From NCBI GenBank assembly GCA_001775395.1, contig MEWP01000072.1, positions 1 to 53,131 of the forward strand: 53,131 nt of DNA, in the 5' to 3' direction. The translations under genes and the position numbers were made by a program. The first letter of the stretch is position 1; each line of letters opens with the position of its first letter. Positions 35,751-43,181 of the stretch are shown here, one piece after another. Source of the stretch: a candidate division Zixibacteria bacterium RBG_16_53_22. Lineage in GTDB: Bacteria; Zixibacteria; MSB-5A5; UBA10806. The notes beneath the pieces were generated by a model. The model did no database searches. It saw nothing but the letters and a program-made list of their open reading frames with translations, and was not told the DNA's origin.

Positions 35751-36536
35751 CTATTTACCCATCGCTAATCCAAGCATGACGGTGTCGCTTAATTTATTCA
35801 CGGCTTTATAGTCGAACATCAATGTAAGCGATTTACAGGATAAATCAAGGCCCCATTCAAGCGTATTGGGATTATTCATGAATCCCAGCCGCAGCCGGAC
35901 ACCGGGGATGATTGCCGTCTCCTGGCCGAAAGTCCACCGTCCGCGGCCAAATTGGTCCCGGCGATACCCGGTTGAAAGCATGATATCCTCGGTTGCGAAA
36001 TAGCCGGCGCGGAAAGTCGGCGCGGAACGCTCGCCCCCGGAGATATCGTAAGGATTTCTGATGACCACCCCCTCCAGCCCGGCCTGGGCGATAAAATCGC
36101 CGCCGTCATACGACACGCGGAAATCGCAGGTTAGGCGCACAAAATCGTCATTGCCCCTAAAATCCTCCCGTTGGCGCGCGACCGATACCGAAGAATATAT
36201 TCCTTTATAAATATGAGAGGCAACGCCGGCCTCAATTGTTACATCATTATATATATCATCAAGTCGATATGACCTGAACGAACCATAAAGGCCCAGCCCC
36301 CGCCGGCCGTATCGGGCGGCCGCGAAATCCCACGACAGCGAGCCGATTCGATAGGGATTGGTGTGCAGGAACCCCGCCCCAAATCCCGGCCGGCAGAGTC
36401 GCGACGGCTCGAAGCTGAGGCCGTTAGTCGCCAGCGAGGGATAATTGAATCGCTCCATGACGGCATCGTCGAATCCGGAGGCGAAGGCCATATCGCAGGC
36501 CGCGATCAGAATCGATATAATGACTGCGCGTCTCAT
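35751..36536 (-). CDS. Exported beta-barrel-like protein (PorV/PorQ-like size)
   Basis: 261 residues. Signal peptide MRRAVIISILIAACDMAFAS, then alternating amphipathic strands rich in Gly, Tyr and Arg (GLGLYGSFRSYRLDD, IYSSVSVARQREDF, DIMLSTGYRRDQFGRGRW), as in outer-membrane barrels. Size and style recall PorV/PorQ-type proteins, but no diagnostic motif proves it. The start overlaps the stop of the lamin-tail gene (ATGA), so expression is coupled. Confidence 0.65.
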   Translation of the reverse strand: MRRAVIISILIAACDMAFASGFDDAVMERFNYPSLATNGLSFEPSRLCRPGFGAGFLHTNPYRIGSLSWDFAAARYGRRGLGLYGSFRSYRLDDIYNDVTIEAGVASHIYKGIYSSVSVARQREDFRGNDDFVRLTCDFRVSYDGGDFIAQAGLEGVVIRNPYDISGGERSAPTFRAGYFATEDIMLSTGYRRDQFGRGRWTFGQETAIIPGVRLRLGFMNNPNTLEWGLDLSCKSLTLMFDYKAVNKLSDTVMLGLAMGK

Positions 36537-37378
36537 GGGGCAATTACCACCGGGGTGGTTTTGGTTATATCGACAGAGCCGGAAATCGATGCGTGGATAA
36601 GATAAATCCCCGGCGCCAGCTTATTGAATTCGCGATCCCAGCCGTTCCAATAGATAACGTCGCTACTCCCAATCGGTGCATCGAGCAAGGTGACGACACG
36701 CCGGCCGGCATCATCGAAAATTTCGATAAGGCCCCGACCGCCGTCGGGGGATAATATCGTAATGCGAAACGTCTCCTGGCGCGATAAGTTGATGATCCTC
36801 GGACTGACAGTGAATTCAACAAGTCCGGTGATGGGCTCGACCGCCGGCGAATTCGGCCGACCCGGTGTCGACCCGGACGGATCGGTGCAATGATGCCAAT
36901 TCCCGCTCGGCGGCTCGCTATCGTCTCGTTCGAGTGAGATGCCGTCGGGAGTCGACTCCGACCACTCGTAATAATCCCGGTAAGAATCTCCGATTTTTAC
37001 GAGCGCCACCGACCCCGCGCTGTTCGATAGGCCAAAATCCATATCGATTGCCAGATAAAATTCCGACGGACCATCACCCCACAGGCCCGACGCATTTCCC
37101 CAGCGAGCTTCGAATGAGGGCTGCCCGCTATCGGCCACGAGTTGGCGGGCGATAACCATATGGGAATTGGCATTAAGGTAATATGGCGGCAGGTCGAGAG
37201 TATCCTCGCCGGCAATCATACGATATGCTCCCAGCCAGAGCGAGGTATTGCCGGCATTATATGTCTCGATCCATTCCAGCTCCACCGTATCACCCGGTTC
37301 GTTAGCGAACACCTCCGATAAGACCAATTCGGCGTTAGCCAACGATGGCAACAGTAAAATTATAAGCAATATTTTCAT
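36533..37378 (-). CDS. Exported lamin-tail-domain protein with a FlgD-like C-terminus
   Basis: 281 residues from ATG 37378 (signal peptide MKILLIILLLPSLANA). The domain at about 18-150 fits a lamin-tail (LTD) beta-sandwich: LVLSEVFANEPGDTVELEWIE, LWLGAYRMI, HMVIARQL, GISLERDD. The last 80 residues look like a FlgD/Ig tag (GLIEIFDDAGRRVVTLLDAPIG, LAPGIYLIHASI) but lack the usual PNPFNP entry. LTDs occur in exported nucleases and adhesins; no enzyme part is present here. The ATG overlaps the stop of the previous gene and its own stop overlaps the next start. Confidence 0.78.
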   Translation of the reverse strand: MKILLIILLLPSLANAELVLSEVFANEPGDTVELEWIETYNAGNTSLWLGAYRMIAGEDTLDLPPYYLNANSHMVIARQLVADSGQPSFEARWGNASGLWGDGPSEFYLAIDMDFGLSNSAGSVALVKIGDSYRDYYEWSESTPDGISLERDDSEPPSGNWHHCTDPSGSTPGRPNSPAVEPITGLVEFTVSPRIINLSRQETFRITILSPDGGRGLIEIFDDAGRRVVTLLDAPIGSSDVIYWNGWDREFNKLAPGIYLIHASISGSVDITKTTPVVIAP

Positions 37379-38892
37379 ATCGCGGCCTCCAGGACAAGGT
37401 AGAGCGGGCCGACATTGTCGTGATACGATTCCTGCCACCGATAAGTAACTTTAGCGCGCAGGCTGCCGGCCAGATTCACGATTTCCTCGATAAAATAATC
37501 CCAGTCACCATCGAAATACGACCGAATCCGGCCATTGAACAAAAATTTAATCTTCGACGGAACAGAGAAATAGATGTAACAAAATGACCGAGATTTCGCC
37601 ACCTCCCCGCGCTCATTCCAAAGCGAGGCCCGGGCATGGATATTGATTATCCCGTTAAGGTTTGAACCGATCTCAGTTATCACACGATCATTGGATAAGC
37701 CCGTTCGCCCTGACAGCCGGGCATCGAGCGCGATTCTATCCGTCAGCCGAAAGCGGGCGCTGACAAGATTTTCGAGCGCGACTTGATCGCGCGGCGAGCC
37801 TTTCCATATCTCGGTGGCCGCCCCGAGATCGAAGCGGCCGACAGCCAGCCCCTTTTCGGCAAATAGGCCGGTCTCCCCCGCCTGGGGCTGGCGAAACGCC
37901 TCGGTGAAATGAGGATCCTCGAACCTGTCATAATCTGGCCGGGCGACTCCTGAGGATTGGAGGTTGAGGTACGACCGATCGTAATGCCATATGGCCCAAT
38001 CAAAACCGCTGCGCCGCAGGCGCAAGGCCGCTCCCGGGCCGGCCTCGGCATAGGCGATCTCGACTCGGATTCCACGAACCGGGTCGGCGAAAAAAAGCGA
38101 CGTTGATCCCAATGCCCTGTTGTACCCGCCGGCACTCAGGAATATGCCGACGCCCGAGACGCCGATTGTAACATCTTCATAATTAGAGGTGACGGCGCCC
38201 CCGAAAAGCCTCTTTTTCAGGCCCGGGAACTTCTTGTTCGAGAAAATAACCGTGCTCCCGCAATAATCGAACTTTATGCCATTGTAATAGCTATTGTCGG
38301 GGAAAACGAAATTGTCGGGCTGTTTCATCGAATCAGACATGCCCGCAATCGGCCGGTAATCGAATCTGCCTATCGACAGCCCCAGGCCGATATCGGTATC
38401 GAAATTGCCAAGCGTTATCTGCGACCGGCCTTTCCGCAACTCTATCGAACGCCGTTCAATCTCCCAATCGTGCTTTCTCTTTCTGCCCTTGAGTTCAAAA
38501 GCCGCATCCTCCTTAGAGCCGGAAAAAAGGATGTAACCGTAATTGCTTTCGCCGGAGCGTATCTTCTGTCCGCCCCTGATGCGCACGGCGAAGGCATGTT
38601 GTTCCACTGTATCCGGCGCGGCGATGACTGGAATTCGCCCACCAGCCCCGCCCAGGAATTCGAGAACGGGACTGCCGAGGGCGGCCCTAAAAAAATCGAG
38701 GCTGTCCGTGACAGTCGCCCCCTCGGCCAGCTCGCGATAAATTTGATAGGTGTTATAATCGAAATATGATAGGCTGTATGACGCTTCCCAGTCGGATTCG
38801 GTTTGGATTTGGCCAAGCCACTGGGCCAGGCAGACTCTCGGTAATAGAAGAAACCCCGCAAGAATTCTGGAAGCGAGGGCAGCAGTCTTCAC
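37375..38892 (-). CDS. Predicted outer-membrane beta-barrel protein, family unknown
   Basis: 505 residues starting at GTG 38892, which overlaps the TGA of the activator gene. The signal peptide is MKTAALASRILAGFLLLPRV and cleavage probably follows LAQ. After an ~80-residue helical N-domain, the rest is many short amphipathic strands (GYILFSGSKEDAAFELKGR, SQITLGNFDTDIGLGLSIGR, AKVTYRWQES...) ending in the hydrophobic LYLVLEAAI, as barrels do. No family is recognised. Position between a sigma-54-type activator and a lamin-tail protein suggests one surface function. Confidence 0.65.
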   Translation of the reverse strand: MKTAALASRILAGFLLLPRVCLAQWLGQIQTESDWEASYSLSYFDYNTYQIYRELAEGATVTDSLDFFRAALGSPVLEFLGGAGGRIPVIAAPDTVEQHAFAVRIRGGQKIRSGESNYGYILFSGSKEDAAFELKGRKRKHDWEIERRSIELRKGRSQITLGNFDTDIGLGLSIGRFDYRPIAGMSDSMKQPDNFVFPDNSYYNGIKFDYCGSTVIFSNKKFPGLKKRLFGGAVTSNYEDVTIGVSGVGIFLSAGGYNRALGSTSLFFADPVRGIRVEIAYAEAGPGAALRLRRSGFDWAIWHYDRSYLNLQSSGVARPDYDRFEDPHFTEAFRQPQAGETGLFAEKGLAVGRFDLGAATEIWKGSPRDQVALENLVSARFRLTDRIALDARLSGRTGLSNDRVITEIGSNLNGIINIHARASLWNERGEVAKSRSFCYIYFSVPSKIKFLFNGRIRSYFDGDWDYFIEEIVNLAGSLRAKVTYRWQESYHDNVGPLYLVLEAAI

Positions 38893-40337
38893 TTCAATCC
38901 ATATTTCTCTAATTTTCTATAGAGGGTTCGCTCGCCGATACCAAGCATCCTGGCGGCCTTTTTGCGGTTGCCGTCGGCCTCGTCCAGGGCCCGCTCCACC
39001 AGGGCGCGTTCGACCTCCTCGAGATTGACCGAGCCGAACTGCTGGGCCAGGCCGGACTGCACCGGCTGGCCACCCCGAATCAACTCCACCTCATGCTCGA
39101 TCAACCGCCGCAGTGAAGACATCTCATTGGAAAGTGTCATGAGGGCCTGGAAAATGAGCTGGTGCTCGGCGGCCTCAGGAGTCCTATGAGTGACCACGGG
39201 CAGAAGGCTTGCCCGCGACGAATTATCAATCATATATTTCTCGAAATCAACGGCCCTGATTCGCCCCGATTGACTGGTCACGGCGAATGAATCGATGACG
39301 TTCTTGAGCTCCCGAACATTCCCCGGCCAATCGTATTTGTGGAAAAGACGGAGCGCGCCGGATTCTATATGAAGCTTGTCGGTTTTGAGCTCGGCCGCCC
39401 TCTGCTCCAGGAAGTGGAGCGCCAGGGGAGCGATGTCTGCTTTACGAGCGGAGAGCGCCGGCAGGTCGATCGAGACCACGCGCAGACGGTAAAAAAGGTC
39501 CTCCCGAAAGGCGCCGCGCTCCACCTGGACTGCCAGGTCTTTGTTGGTGGCGGCTACCAGACGGAAATCGGCCCTGATAAGAGCGTTACCGCCGACCCTG
39601 GCGAAGATCCGATGTTCGAGCACTCGCAACAGCTTGACCTGAATATCAAGAGGAATCTCCCCGATCTCGTCGAGGAAAATGGTCCCGCCAGAGGCCTGCT
39701 CGAAAACGCCGATTCGCCGTGAAGAGGCGCCGGTAAAAGCCCCCCTCTCGTGCCCGAATAGCTCCGATTCAACAATCCCCGGCGCCAGGGCGGCAACGTT
39801 GACTGCGATAAAAGGACTGCCGCTCTTGCCCGATTTGGCGTGCAGGGCGCGAGCGATCATCTCCTTGCCGGCGCCGGAGGGTCCGGTGATAAGCACGTTG
39901 ATATCGGATGCGGCAACCTGGATGACAATCCGGGCGGCGGAGGCCAGTTCCGCCGAGCGCCCAATCAGCCCGCACGAGGCGATCAGGCGTCGTTCCTCTC
40001 TTAATTCATCGAATGACCCGGCAATCCCCTCCGCGGGCGCGGGCCAGGTCAGCACCCTGTCGGCCGGGATTTCGGTTGCCGCCCGTCCCTGGGCCATGAT
40101 CCCGACCAAAGCGATCGAAGGAGTCTCGAAATAGACTCGTTCCATCGTCCTCGATGGCTGCGGGTCATGCCGGAGGTCAAATAGGATACCGTCGGGTCCA
40201 TGGGATCCTGCGGACCTGCTGCCGGTTATGGCGGCGGCCAGCCGGGCCTCGTCGGTGAAATGCTCGCCGGCCTTGTCGGAAAGACATCGGATTACATCGT
40301 CAGCGAAAGGCTGCTCATGTGAGAAAACATAGATCAT
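38889..40337 (-). CDS. Sigma-54-dependent transcriptional activator with a degenerate receiver domain
   Basis: 482 residues from ATG 40337. Residues 1-110 look like a response-regulator receiver: Asp54 stands where the phosphoacceptor should be (ILFDLRHD), but the N-terminal acidic pair is absent (MIYVFSHEQP) and the late Lys is not seen (VLTWPAP), so normal phosphorylation is unlikely. The AAA+ domain has Walker A GPSGAGKE (152-159), the sigma-54 loop GAFTGA (199-204) and Walker B FLDEIGE (221-227). The C-terminus is a Fis-type helix-turn-helix (RKKAARMLGIGERTLYRKLEKYGLK). Its stop overlaps the start of the outer-membrane protein gene, so it may control the genes it is coupled to. Confidence 0.9.
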   Translation of the reverse strand: MIYVFSHEQPFADDVIRCLSDKAGEHFTDEARLAAAITGSRSAGSHGPDGILFDLRHDPQPSRTMERVYFETPSIALVGIMAQGRAATEIPADRVLTWPAPAEGIAGSFDELREERRLIASCGLIGRSAELASAARIVIQVAASDINVLITGPSGAGKEMIARALHAKSGKSGSPFIAVNVAALAPGIVESELFGHERGAFTGASSRRIGVFEQASGGTIFLDEIGEIPLDIQVKLLRVLEHRIFARVGGNALIRADFRLVAATNKDLAVQVERGAFREDLFYRLRVVSIDLPALSARKADIAPLALHFLEQRAAELKTDKLHIESGALRLFHKYDWPGNVRELKNVIDSFAVTSQSGRIRAVDFEKYMIDNSSRASLLPVVTHRTPEAAEHQLIFQALMTLSNEMSSLRRLIEHEVELIRGGQPVQSGLAQQFGSVNLEEVERALVERALDEADGNRKKAARMLGIGERTLYRKLEKYGLK

Positions 40338-40509
40338 TTTTTTATTCTCTGGCCCTCGTTGAACCGTCGAGCGAGCTGTCGGGAGCAAGTCCGTCAGTAG
40401 TCCGCCAGTGGCCAGGCTTTCGACGGGCTTCCAACCTGCAAATCGGTTTCCCTACGGCCAGGGCCTCAATAGCCCTGATCGCTTTCCTTTTTCGCTACTG
40501 GCTATCTGG

Positions 40510-42690
40510 CTACTTTTTCCCCTTCTTGCGCTTTTCCTTTTTCCCGCGTTTTTCCTCGGTATCGTTTACCAGGATGAAATCCGATCGCTTATTCTCCAGG
40601 TCAACCTTGACCACAATGACCCGAATCCTGTCGCCCAGCTTGTATGTCCGTCCGGTGCGCCGGCCGATAGCCCGGTGCTTGCCCTCTTCATTCACGAAAT
40701 AGTCATCCTTAATAGTGGAAAACGACACGAAACCCTCGACCATGCTCCCCATCAACTCGACAAAGATTCCGGACCTGACCACGCCCGAGACAATGCCATC
40801 GTACACGCCTCCCACCCGTTCGGCGAGATATTCGAGCTGCTTGAGCCTGATTGAATCGCGCTCCGCCTCGTCGGCAACGATTTCGGTGGTCGTGCAGTGC
40901 AGGCCGATTGCCTTGAGGCCGGCGTGCAGCTTCTTGGCGATATCGCTGTTTAGCTTGTGATTCAGAAACAACTTCAGCGCCCTATGGACCAGCAGGTCGG
41001 GGTAACGCCTGATCGGCGATGTGAAATGCGTGTACAGCGGGAAAGCCAGGCCGAAATGCCCGATATTTTCCGGCTGATAGACTGCCTTAGCCATCGACCG
41101 CAAAAGGATCTTTTCGACAAAGGCCTCCTCGGGCTTGTCTTTAACCAGCTCCAGCACCCGCTGCAGCTTCTTGGGCGTTATCTCACCCTTCAAACTGATA
41201 TCGTATCCCATCTCGCGAAGCAGGGCGCCGAAATTCTCGATCTTTTCCTTATCGGGCCTGGCGTGGACCCGGTAGAGGATTGGCACCCCATGTGAACCCA
41301 GATAGGTGGCGGTATATTTATTAGCGACCAGCATGAACTCCTCGACGACCTGGTGCGACGGCATGCGGGCCTGGACGAAAATGTCAAGCACCTTTCCCTC
41401 GGAGTCGAGTTGAACAGTCGGTTCGGGCAGGTCGAAATCGAGGCTCCCTTTCTGCAAGCGCTCCTGCCGCAGGGCACCCGATATTTTGAGCATATTGTTG
41501 AGGATTTTCCCCCATTCGGCGCTGATCCGCCCCTTACCTTTGTCCAGACGGACCCGTTCCGGGCGGTCGAAATGATCCTGAACCTCCTCGTATGTCAGTG
41601 AGGCCCGGCTGCGGATGATCGTCTCGGCGAACCGCCAGTTTCGTATCCGGGCGCTCTCGTCGATATCACATATGAAGGAGACCGTCAGGCGGTCCTCATC
41701 ATCTACCAGGCTGCAGATATCGCCCGAGAGTTTAAGCGGAAGCATGGGAATAACGCGATCGACCAGGTAGACGGAGTTGCCGCGCATGCGGGCCTCGGTA
41801 TCGAGAGCGGCCGCCTCTTTCACGTAATGAGAAACATCAGCGATGTGGACACCCAGCCGGTAGAGCCCTTGTCCCAGCGGTTCCAGGCTTACGGCATCGT
41901 CATGGTCTTTGGCGTCATGAGGATCGATAGTGAAAACAATGAGGTCGCGCAGGTCGAGTCGTCGCGCGGTCTCGGATTTGGGGATACTCCTTCGTATCTT
42001 GGCCAATTCGGGTTTGACCTCAGGATCAAAATCCTTTGGGAAACCGTATCCCACGATCAGGGAGTCGATATCGATACCCGGCGTGCCGGCTTTGCCCAGG
42101 ATTTCCTCGATATGGCCGCGAGGCGGAAGATATGTCGCCTCCCAGGGATAGAGCCGGGCCGTAACCAGGAGATCTTTATCCAACACCAGGTTTCGGGGAT
42201 TGTCGACCTCGATATTCTCCGTCAAGCGGCGATCCTCGGGCACAATATAATATCCGTAGCGGCTCCGGGCCACTTTGCCGACTATCCGGCCCTTCTCGCG
42301 ATTGAGGACCTCGACTATTCTACCCTCACGGTTTTTTCCGGCGCGGGTATCCTTGATAGCGGCCCTGACCTCCTCGCCATGAATGGCGCCTCCCATGTCG
42401 CGGGGAGAGATAAATATCTCGCCGCTCTTATCGTGGGGCATGACAAATCCGTGGCCGGCTCGGCTGACAGCAAGTTTGCCCTGTACAAGATTCTTCTTGG
42501 GCTCGACCGCCACTCGACCGCCTCTCAGTCGCGCCAGCTGGCCCGACGACACGGCATCTTTGATCATCTTGCGAAAGATCGGATAGTCAGCGGTATCGAC
42601 ACTCATGATTCGGGATAGCTCGCGGATTTTTACCGGCCGCGAGCGTCCCTTGAGATTTTCTTTGATTGCGTCGAGTGTCAGTTTTGGCAT
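40510..42690 (-). CDS. rnr: Ribonuclease R
   Basis: 726 residues, typical RNase R architecture: N-terminal winged helix (LTLDAIKENL...), two cold-shock-like OB domains (VSRAGHGFVMPHDKSGEIFI), the RNB exonuclease domain with the acidic active site IDPHDAKDHDDAVSLE, then an S1 domain (GGVYDGIVSGVVRSGIFVEL) and a Lys-rich tail (KKEKRKKGKK). It is a processive 3'-5' exoribonuclease that degrades structured RNA. The shorter length relative to E. coli RNase R is normal outside gammaproteobacteria. Its promoter sits almost on the start codon. The activator gene starts 172 bases downstream. Confidence 0.95.
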   Translation of the reverse strand: MPKLTLDAIKENLKGRSRPVKIRELSRIMSVDTADYPIFRKMIKDAVSSGQLARLRGGRVAVEPKKNLVQGKLAVSRAGHGFVMPHDKSGEIFISPRDMGGAIHGEEVRAAIKDTRAGKNREGRIVEVLNREKGRIVGKVARSRYGYYIVPEDRRLTENIEVDNPRNLVLDKDLLVTARLYPWEATYLPPRGHIEEILGKAGTPGIDIDSLIVGYGFPKDFDPEVKPELAKIRRSIPKSETARRLDLRDLIVFTIDPHDAKDHDDAVSLEPLGQGLYRLGVHIADVSHYVKEAAALDTEARMRGNSVYLVDRVIPMLPLKLSGDICSLVDDEDRLTVSFICDIDESARIRNWRFAETIIRSRASLTYEEVQDHFDRPERVRLDKGKGRISAEWGKILNNMLKISGALRQERLQKGSLDFDLPEPTVQLDSEGKVLDIFVQARMPSHQVVEEFMLVANKYTATYLGSHGVPILYRVHARPDKEKIENFGALLREMGYDISLKGEITPKKLQRVLELVKDKPEEAFVEKILLRSMAKAVYQPENIGHFGLAFPLYTHFTSPIRRYPDLLVHRALKLFLNHKLNSDIAKKLHAGLKAIGLHCTTTEIVADEAERDSIRLKQLEYLAERVGGVYDGIVSGVVRSGIFVELMGSMVEGFVSFSTIKDDYFVNEEGKHRAIGRRTGRTYKLGDRIRVIVVKVDLENKRSDFILVNDTEEKRGKKEKRKKGKK

Positions 42691-42699
42691 TTCCGCCTA

Positions 42700-42729
42700 A
42701 TTATACAGATAAACCTCAAGATTTTTCAA
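42700..42729 (-). promoter_or_regulatory. Promoter of rnr, nearly leaderless
   Basis: Minus strand TTGAAA (42729-42724), 18-base spacer, TATAAT (42705-42700). The start would fall only three or four bases before the ATG at 42690. Confidence 0.5.
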
Positions 42730-42825
42730 ACAAAATCTGCCACTCTGGCAGCAACAATCGCCTGGCGCCGACCGCTGACCGGGAATTATTCTATTAAGGC
42801 CATGGCGATTTTTTGCAAAAATTAC

Positions 42826-42853
42826 TTGACTGCCGGATGTCATTGGGTAATTT
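42826..42853 (+). promoter_or_regulatory. Candidate promoter of the dockerin-tailed propeller protein
   Basis: TTGACT, 16-base spacer, TAATTT on the plus strand. If used, the leader is about 320 bases. A closer promoter may have been missed. Confidence 0.4.
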
Positions 42854-43181
42854 AGGATGGGTGATTCGCCTTTGGCGAAATATTAATATCGCTTCAGACA
42901 GATAGCTTCGTTTTGCTTGAAGATATTTCAGAAGTTGGGAGCGGCGGGTGCTTAGAAAATTAGAAATATCTATCGATTATGACTTTAAATGTTTGTCATT
43001 ATGATATGTTGACAGCATTCATGAAATAACAGCGGTTCGGATGAACAAACCAAGAGCTATTGGAAATCAGGACGAATCGGAGTTAACAAAGCTATTTTGG
43101 GGCCAACGCCCGGGGAGGTGAACAGCCTTTCAATCTTCCGAAATTTTACGGTTTTTCAAACTTTTTTAAAGGAGTGTGTAA

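Larger units (their letters stand above)
42691..43181. other. 490-base divergent intergenic region
   Basis: It carries the rnr promoter (minus) and a candidate promoter and long leader for the plus-strand exported protein. A hairpin CTGCCA/TGGCAG lies near 42740. No gene is seen. Confidence 0.6.

Noticed and set aside
37375-38892. ComEA-like helix-hairpin-helix DNA-uptake barrel
   Set aside because: No helix-hairpin-helix motif is visible in the N-terminal domain, so a competence role is not supported.
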